Shown here: positions 1 through 4,985 of the stretch, piece by piece | How the letters are laid out: each line of letters starts with the position of its first letter | Position numbering within the stretch: the first letter of the stretch is position 1 | Origin: Flavobacteriales bacterium UBA2619 | GTDB lineage: Bacteria; Bacteroidota; Bacteroidia; Flavobacteriales_D; Sanyastnellaceae | Reading direction: 5' to 3' | Assembly (NCBI GenBank): GCA_002339135.1 | Contig: DDJR01000065.1 | Coordinates: forward strand, 1-7,634 | DNA length: 7,634 bases | Translations under genes and position numbers: made by a program | Notes under the pieces: generated by a model | What the model saw: only the letters and a program-made list of their open reading frames with translations | Databases searched by the model: none | Told to the model about the DNA's origin: nothing

Positions 1-96
1 TGTACGCACAACTGCACGTATTGCGGCATTCATGCCTGGAGAATCACCACCAGAAGTTAGAACTGCAATTTTTTTCAATTTTGTGTGCTTTATCAT
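1..96 (-). CDS. pfkA: 6-phosphofructokinase, N-terminal fragment (runs off the left edge)
   Basis: Partial gene: only the first 32 codons are present. Read on the minus strand from the ATG at 96..94 the peptide is MIKHTKLKKI followed by AVLTSGGDSPGMNAAIRAVV and RT. TSGGDSPGMNAA is the N-terminal nucleotide-binding loop of ATP-dependent bacterial 6-phosphofructokinases (PfkA, group A), which phosphorylate fructose-6-phosphate to fructose-1,6-bisphosphate in cytosolic glycolysis. An in-frame ATG at 105..103 would add three residues (MQN); the shorter start fits the short leader usual before the KKIAVLTSGGD block. No Shine-Dalgarno sequence is seen, as expected in Bacteroidota. The gene is divergent from the sugar-type regulator at 316, so the two share the intergenic region. 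The family call is firm; everything past residue 32 is outside the window. Confidence 0.93.
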   Translation of the reverse strand, partial: MIKHTKLKKIAVLTSGGDSPGMNAAIRAVVRT

Positions 97-315
97 GTTT
101 TGCATCCGAAATTTAGTAAAATATATCCAATAAACAACAAGAAAACACAACTTAGTGTATAAAATACAATAACTTTAAAACACCCAGCCATATAAAACCC
201 AAATAAGCGGTGGTATTGAATCTGGTTATCTATAAATAAATAACAAACTCTCTTATTTGTGATGTGCTTGTTGCATAAAGTGTAAAAGTGACACTTTCAC
301 GTGTATATTTCGACT
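97..315. other. Divergent intergenic region between pfkA and the regulator
   Basis: This 219-bp AT-rich stretch should carry the promoters of both divergent genes. Apart from the palindrome at 282..300 I see only short low-complexity A/T runs (for example an ATAA-type repeat near 232-243). I scanned for the Bacteroidota -7 consensus TAnnTTTG with an upstream TTG on both strands and found no convincing match; CTTATTTG at 252..259 is the nearest on the plus strand. No tRNA, small RNA or open reading frame with recognisable content is evident. Confidence 0.6.
282..300. promoter_or_regulatory. 19-bp imperfect palindrome, candidate operator of the adjacent Nudix-type regulator
   Basis: The sequence GTAAAAGTGACACTTTCAC is an inverted repeat around A291: the core AAAGTG-A-CACTTT (285..297) is perfect, and 8 of 9 arm pairs match overall (the A284/C298 pair does not). 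It ends 15 nt before the ATG at 316 and directly abuts the alternative GTG start at 301. An odd-length, roughly 20-bp dyad just upstream of a regulator gene, in a divergent intergenic region, is a typical autoregulatory operator. That the neighbouring regulator binds it is inference. I found no second good copy in the window, and no convincing Bacteroidota -7/-33 promoter pair near it. Confidence 0.5.
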
Positions 316-1029
316 ATGAATTTGAATTCACAATTGGGAGTCAGTGTCGATTGTGTCCTATTCGGCTACAACGGTGATGCTATCAAAGTTCTATTGATAC
401 AGCAAAAAACCCAAAATGGCGGTACGCTTCAAGAAAGCGGTTTACAAATGGCACTTCCAGGTGACCTTGTCATGCCTGAAGAAGCACTTTCCGAATGCGC
501 TGCAAGAGTGATGCAAGAGTTAACAAGTATCGAAGGTGTTTTTCTTAAACAATTTCAAGCTTTCGGAGATCCCGAGAGAGTCCGGAAAAAAAAAGATCAG
601 AGATGGCTTGAAACTTTTAGAGAATCACCCAACAAAAGAATTATCACTGTTGCTTACTATGCATTGGTGTCCCTTCAAGAATACAAGCCCGAAGCATCGT
701 CTTTTGCTGGAAGCACACAGTGGGTAGATTTCGATAAAATTCCACCACTCGCTTTCGACCACAACGCAATATTCAACCATGCATTGCTCACACTTCGTGA
801 GCATATAGAACCACACCATATCGGGTTCGAGCTGCTTCCAAAAAAGTTTACCCTAAGCCAACTTCAACACTTGCATGAACTCGTATTTGATAAAAAACTT
901 GACAAACGAAATTTTCGAAAAAACGTCAAGCGCATGAATCACATTGTACCTCTGGATGAAAAACAAACTGGAGTTTTGCATAAGCCAGCACAACTTTTCG
1001 CATTTAACCCTGAAGCAGTATCAGAATGA
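316..1029 (+). CDS. NrtR/AraR-like transcriptional regulator (degenerate Nudix sensor domain + winged helix)
   Basis: 237 residues from ATG 316. An in-frame GTG at 301 would add five residues but lies against the palindrome at 282..300, and the ATG gives the usual short leader before VSVDCVLFGY. Residues about 8-145 form a Nudix hydrolase fold (VLLIQQK strand, LPGDLVMPEE loop, TVAYYALV strand). The Nudix box (residues 49-74) is degenerate: the R64-V65-M-Q-E68-L69 stretch replaces the catalytic REUxEE, so metal-dependent hydrolysis is unlikely. The segment LAFDHNAIFNHALLTLREHI, then a C-terminal winged helix (about 178-232, with FTLSQLQHLHELVF, LDKRNFRKNV and KPAQLFAF), are hallmarks of NrtR-type regulators, which use the Nudix domain to sense a ligand. 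In Bacteroidota this group includes sugar regulators such as AraR. The carbohydrate genes downstream (43-nt gap) and divergent pfkA suggest a sugar or sugar-nucleotide effector; the actual ligand is unknown. Cytosolic, DNA-binding. Confidence 0.87.
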   Translation: MNLNSQLGVSVDCVLFGYNGDAIKVLLIQQKTQNGGTLQESGLQMALPGDLVMPEEALSECAARVMQELTSIEGVFLKQFQAFGDPERVRKKKDQRWLETFRESPNKRIITVAYYALVSLQEYKPEASSFAGSTQWVDFDKIPPLAFDHNAIFNHALLTLREHIEPHHIGFELLPKKFTLSQLQHLHELVFDKKLDKRNFRKNVKRMNHIVPLDEKQTGVLHKPAQLFAFNPEAVSE

Positions 1030-1072
1030 ATCCATTAATTTCACAATGCTAGCATATGCGTAATCTTTAAGA

Positions 1073-3508
1073 ATGAAAACAAATCGACTCAACCTTGCGA
1101 CTGCTTTCTGCATTTCAACCTTTTTCCTCTTTTGTTGCTCAAGTGAGCCTGGTAATCGGAACATCATATCTTTAGATAATTTTACAGAGGTAAAAGAAAT
1201 ACTAAATGAAGGAGATGGCTGGAGTAAATGGGGACCCACCACTCCTATCTATCTGTCATTTGACTCAACTTATCTTAACCTAAAAGATTACTTGCTTTAT
1301 GGTGAAAAATTAGATTCTGTATTGTATTACCAAAACAGCGTTCAGTCTCTAAGAATACACTTTAACAGCTCTAAGGAAGCATTCATAAAAACACAACCCT
1401 CAAATGGCGTTGGAATCATTTCCCTGTTTGTAAAGCAAGGTGTCAACAAAGCTAAACGAGATATCCCTGTTTTTGCTTCTGAATTACAAGCTGTAAAAAT
1501 TGAAACCAGTGGCAAGAGGATGGCTAATGCAGAACATGTTTATCTAGCCGGCTCTATGAACGGCTGGAGTCCTTTGACAACACCTTTAATGAAAGACGAA
1601 AATGGTGTTTGGCATGTAACCATTCACGTTCCCTTTGGAAACCATTCATACCAAATAGTCACGGACAACACCTGGGGTCTAGATCCCGCGAACAAAGACT
1701 CCATATCCAATGAGGTGCAAGAATGGAATTCTTTGTTACAAGTAACTCCTTCTTCAGCCCCCCCTTCAATTAAAGTTACGCAAGCAGATCAAGAAGGATA
1801 TGATCTTGAAATTCAAGGGGACTATGGAGCAGAGCTTTGGTGCTTTTGGGAAGATCGTTTTGTTCAAAAAATTGAGATTGGTCTTCTTCGCAATGCGAGT
1901 CTAAAAACACCCAATTCGGCAACCTCGTTAAAAAGATCACACCTTAGAATTTTCCCTGTTAAAAATGGTGTTAGAGGACCTGAAACCCTCATTCCTCTTG
2001 AGTATGGAAAACCGATTGTTTCTACCGAACTTTTAGACAGAAAAGATTGGCAATCAATGGTTATGTATTGTTTAATGGTCGACAGGTTTAACAATGGAAT
2101 GCCAAACAATGACAGCCCCGTCAATGACAAGAACATCATGCCTATTGCCAATCGCCAAGGTGGTGACATCACGGGGATTGCTATCAAGATCGCAGATGGG
2201 TATTTTGACAAATTGGGAGTCAATACTGTTTCACTTAGCCCTATCTCCAAGAATGCAAAAGGTGCTTGGGGAGCCTGGTCTGATCCACGAACGGATATAT
2301 CCAGTAAGTTTTCAAGTTTCCAAGGAGATTGGCCCACCAGCAACAAGTTAATCGACCCTGCTTTCGGATCTAGAGCTGAATTTAATGGCTTTGTTGATTA
2401 TGCACATTCGGCAGACATGAATGTTATCTTAGATTATGTATCGAACCACGTACATCAAAATCACCCAATCTACAAAAACCACCCAGATTGGTTTAAAGGT
2501 TTCTATCAGCAACATGATTCAATAATTACTGAGAAATATGACGAACACAAACACACAACATGGTTCGACACATTTCTACCCTCGCTAGACCTTTCCCGCA
2601 AGGTCGTCTACTCAGCAATGACAGACTCCGCAATGTGGTGGGTTAAGAACTCAGCCATTGATGGCTTTAGGCACAGTTCTACAAAGCATGTACCTGATGT
2701 GTTCTGGCGAACCCTGACAACAAAAATGAAAGCAATGAATCGGAAACGTGGACGCCGGCTTTTCCAAATAGGGGAAACACACGGCTCCTCTTCTTTAATT
2801 CGCAGCGACATCTCTTCGGGAAAGTTAGATGCACAATTCGATTTTAAGCACTACAATGCCTGTGTGGCTGCATTCGCATTTGATCAAGGCTCTTTTGAAA
2901 ATCTTGCCAATGTCGCGCGCGCAACTTTAAAGTCATACGGGGCACACAACCTGATGGGCAACATAACAGGGAACAAAGACCGCATCCGGTTTACGTCTCT
3001 AGCTGATGGAGGTGTTACTCCGGAAAACAGCGGCCATTATGAAGGCTGGACTCAAAACATCACACACAAGCAGGGAGGTCAAGGATATAAGAAAATGAGA
3101 ATGCTGATGTCTTACATCATGTCAATGCCTGGCATCCCTTGTATTTATTACGGTGACGAAATTTCTGATGTGGGTGGGAATCATCCTGACAACAAGCGGG
3201 TCATGAGGTTTGACGACCTTTCTGATGAAGAACACGTGAATTTTTTGTGGACCTCTGAATGGATTAAACTTCGCCGATCAAGAATGTCTTTCATTTATGG
3301 ATCTTGTGATATCGAAGCTATTTCACACACGCTCCTAAAAATAACAAGAGAATACCTAGGTGAACAGAGTGTGGTTTACATTAACAAATCGAATGAAGCC
3401 GTTCAGATAAACACAAGTGGTAGAAATATTTTTGCAGGAAAAGCTGAGCATTTACAGAACGGAAGGATCTTAATCCCTTCGCAATCGGCAATATGTCTGG
3501 GAGATTAA
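1073..3508 (+). CDS. GH13 alpha-amylase-family lipoprotein with CBM48-like module, catalytic nucleophile replaced (probable pseudoenzyme)
   Basis: 811 residues. The N-terminus is a hydrophobic signal ending LFCCSSE (C21/C22), suggesting a lipoprotein; the lipobox is imperfect (Cys or Phe at -1), so envelope anchoring is likely but not certain. Residues about 35-150 are a beta-rich region I do not recognise. About 156-225 is a CBM48/AMPK-type glucan-binding module (VYLAGSMNGW, then GVWHVTIHVPFGNHSYQIV). The GH13 barrel starts near 327: region I DYVSNH (D454-H459), region III GE (general acid E568), region IV GNKD (D636), and late motif GIPCIYYGDE (687-696), followed by a C-terminal beta domain. 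Region II reads GFRHSSTKH (531-539): Ser535 stands where the nucleophile Asp of GFRxD is required. SFQGDW (415-420) also replaces the usual GYHGYW-type motif, losing the active-site His and Tyr. The frame is intact over 2.4 kb, so this is not simple decay. Related Bacteroidota proteins act on maltodextrins; here glucan binding without hydrolysis is more likely (inference). Confidence 0.9.
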   Translation: MKTNRLNLATAFCISTFFLFCCSSEPGNRNIISLDNFTEVKEILNEGDGWSKWGPTTPIYLSFDSTYLNLKDYLLYGEKLDSVLYYQNSVQSLRIHFNSSKEAFIKTQPSNGVGIISLFVKQGVNKAKRDIPVFASELQAVKIETSGKRMANAEHVYLAGSMNGWSPLTTPLMKDENGVWHVTIHVPFGNHSYQIVTDNTWGLDPANKDSISNEVQEWNSLLQVTPSSAPPSIKVTQADQEGYDLEIQGDYGAELWCFWEDRFVQKIEIGLLRNASLKTPNSATSLKRSHLRIFPVKNGVRGPETLIPLEYGKPIVSTELLDRKDWQSMVMYCLMVDRFNNGMPNNDSPVNDKNIMPIANRQGGDITGIAIKIADGYFDKLGVNTVSLSPISKNAKGAWGAWSDPRTDISSKFSSFQGDWPTSNKLIDPAFGSRAEFNGFVDYAHSADMNVILDYVSNHVHQNHPIYKNHPDWFKGFYQQHDSIITEKYDEHKHTTWFDTFLPSLDLSRKVVYSAMTDSAMWWVKNSAIDGFRHSSTKHVPDVFWRTLTTKMKAMNRKRGRRLFQIGETHGSSSLIRSDISSGKLDAQFDFKHYNACVAAFAFDQGSFENLANVARATLKSYGAHNLMGNITGNKDRIRFTSLADGGVTPENSGHYEGWTQNITHKQGGQGYKKMRMLMSYIMSMPGIPCIYYGDEISDVGGNHPDNKRVMRFDDLSDEEHVNFLWTSEWIKLRRSRMSFIYGSCDIEAISHTLLKITREYLGEQSVVYINKSNEAVQINTSGRNIFAGKAEHLQNGRILIPSQSAICLGD

Positions 3509-3559
3509 TTGGGTAAACACTCAACTTAAGAGATGTCGCACGTAAATTGCGACCCAATT
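3507..3559 (+). promoter_or_regulatory. Nested inverted repeats in the gap between the GH13 and sugar-dehydrogenase genes
   Basis: An inner hairpin is formed by GTCGCA (3535..3540) and TGCGAC (3548..3553) with a 7-nt loop. An outer pair AATTGGGT (3507..3514) and ACCCAATT (3552..3559) matches at 8 of 8 positions and begins on the last bases of the GH13 stop codon. The two stems share bases 3552-3553, so the full versions exclude each other, but a 6-bp outer stem plus the 6-bp inner stem can coexist. No T-run follows, so this is not a standard intrinsic terminator. It sits 17 nt before the next start codon, where it could act as an mRNA-processing or stability element or modulate translation within the operon. 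Function is inference. Confidence 0.4.
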
Positions 3560-3575
3560 GAAACCTGAAACTAGC

Positions 3576-4982
3576 ATGAAAAACCTACTTGTCCTGTTTG
3601 TCGCCATCTTAACATTGGTAATCTCACCAAAAAACTCTATCTCTCAAGACACTTGGGATATCGAAGGAACAATTTTAACTGAATACGATTTAGTGACAGG
3701 CCTACAGGTTCCGTGGGAGATCTTGTGGGGACCTGACGACATGATTTGGTCTACGACAAGACCTGGAGATGTATTTCGAATCGATCCAGAAACAGGAGCA
3801 TATACAAACGTTTTAAACCTGAATGTATACGGCGGCAATGGTGCAGAGCCAGGGCTTCTAGGGATGGCAATGCACCCCGATTGGGAGAATACTCCCAAAG
3901 TATACTTGGTCTACAACGCTGGAACAAGTTGGTCCAACGTTACGGAAAGGCTAAGTGTATTTGATTGGAATGGATCTCAGCTTGTGAACGAAGAAATTCT
4001 ATTAACAGTTGATGGAGGAGGAATTCACAACGGATCCAGACTCATCATTCTACCAGACAATACGATTTTAATGAGTACTGGGGATACCGGTGATGGAGGA
4101 GCTTCATCGCAGAACCTCAATTCGGACAATGGAAAAATGCTCAGAATCAATCTTGATGGCTCTGTGCCAGAGGACAACCCATGGCCTGGAAGTTATTCCT
4201 ACAGCTGGGGTCATCGAAATAGCCAAGGGCTTTGTTTGGGCCCTGATGGCACCATTTATAGCTCAGAGCACGGACAAAGCAATTGGGATGAATTTAACAT
4301 TATTGAAGCTGGAAGAAATTACGGTTGGCCTGTAGTTGAAGGAAACTGTGGTGGATCTAGTGAAATGGAATTTTGTGAAGAGTTTGATGTCAGAGAACCT
4401 CTCAGATCATGGGCGCCTTGTATCGCAGTTAGCGGCATAGAATACTACAACCATCCCGCAATACCGGCTTGGAACAATTGTATTCTTTTGTCAGTCTTGG
4501 GTGGCTTAGGAGCCCAATACGAACGATTAAGCATTCTTCACCTTAGCGAAGACGGACAGGAGGTTCTTTCAGAGGATCAGTATTTCTCAGAATTTAACCA
4601 GCGTGTTCGTGACATTTGTGTTAACCCATACTCAGGAGCAGTATACATGGCTCTTAATGGACCTTCATATCCAGGGAGCGGGCCAAATATCATTAAGGAA
4701 TTCAGACCAGGAGTCAATGATGGAATATCAACCATTGCTTCTCAGTTGGTAGATGCTTTAATCTACCCTAACCCTTCTTCTGACATTGTAAACATTCAAG
4801 TCTCCGAAGCTCTACTCGGTGGAGACTACAAAATCATCGACTACACAGGGCGAACAGTACACACTGGGACAATTACTGCATCAATTGTCACCATCAACGT
4901 TTCAAATGAGGCGCGTGGATCTTACTACTTGTATATTCAAAATGGCAAGGAAACAATCACACGAACATTCACTCTCAATTAA
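3576..4982 (+). CDS. Secreted PQQ-dependent aldose/glucose dehydrogenase (GSDH family) with T9SS C-terminal sorting domain
   Basis: 468 residues from ATG 3576; an upstream in-frame TTG at 3558 overlaps the inverted repeat, and only the ATG puts the basic start of the signal peptide (MKNLLVLFVAILTLVIS) at the N-terminus, with cleavage near ISQ/DTW. Residues about 35-380 form the six-bladed beta-propeller of soluble PQQ sugar dehydrogenases: VPWEILWGPDDMIWSTTRPG at the start, GGGIHNGSRL with H151 (matching the catalytic base His of Acinetobacter soluble glucose dehydrogenase), GHRNSQG with R214, N215 and Q217 (PQQ contacts), and EHGQSNWDE followed by GRNYGWP. PQQ and catalytic residues therefore look intact. 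About 395-468 is a T9SS type A sorting domain: YPNP (397-400), a short beta-sandwich with YKIIDYTGRTVHTG, and terminal ITRTFTLN, so it should cross the outer membrane and end up surface-bound or released. Expected reaction: aldose to lactone with an external electron acceptor. Substrate not predictable. Its gene is followed after 3 nt by the TonB receptor. Confidence 0.95.
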   Translation: MKNLLVLFVAILTLVISPKNSISQDTWDIEGTILTEYDLVTGLQVPWEILWGPDDMIWSTTRPGDVFRIDPETGAYTNVLNLNVYGGNGAEPGLLGMAMHPDWENTPKVYLVYNAGTSWSNVTERLSVFDWNGSQLVNEEILLTVDGGGIHNGSRLIILPDNTILMSTGDTGDGGASSQNLNSDNGKMLRINLDGSVPEDNPWPGSYSYSWGHRNSQGLCLGPDGTIYSSEHGQSNWDEFNIIEAGRNYGWPVVEGNCGGSSEMEFCEEFDVREPLRSWAPCIAVSGIEYYNHPAIPAWNNCILLSVLGGLGAQYERLSILHLSEDGQEVLSEDQYFSEFNQRVRDICVNPYSGAVYMALNGPSYPGSGPNIIKEFRPGVNDGISTIASQLVDALIYPNPSSDIVNIQVSEALLGGDYKIIDYTGRTVHTGTITASIVTINVSNEARGSYYLYIQNGKETITRTFTLN

Positions 4983-4985
4983 ATT

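Noticed and set aside
301..315. GTG at 301 as the start of the regulator
   Set aside because: It would add five residues (MYIST) and directly abut the palindrome; the ATG at 316 is a better codon and fits the family leader length. Not excluded.
1046..1059. Overlapping palindromes ATGCTAGCAT and GCATATGC in the gap before the GH13 gene
   Set aside because: Short, with no spacer, unlike the 282..300 motif, and with no promoter-like context; could be chance.
1864..2346. 160-codon open frame on the minus strand
   Set aside because: It lies fully within the GH13 coding region, has no recognisable motif, and the plus-strand frame is clearly the real gene.
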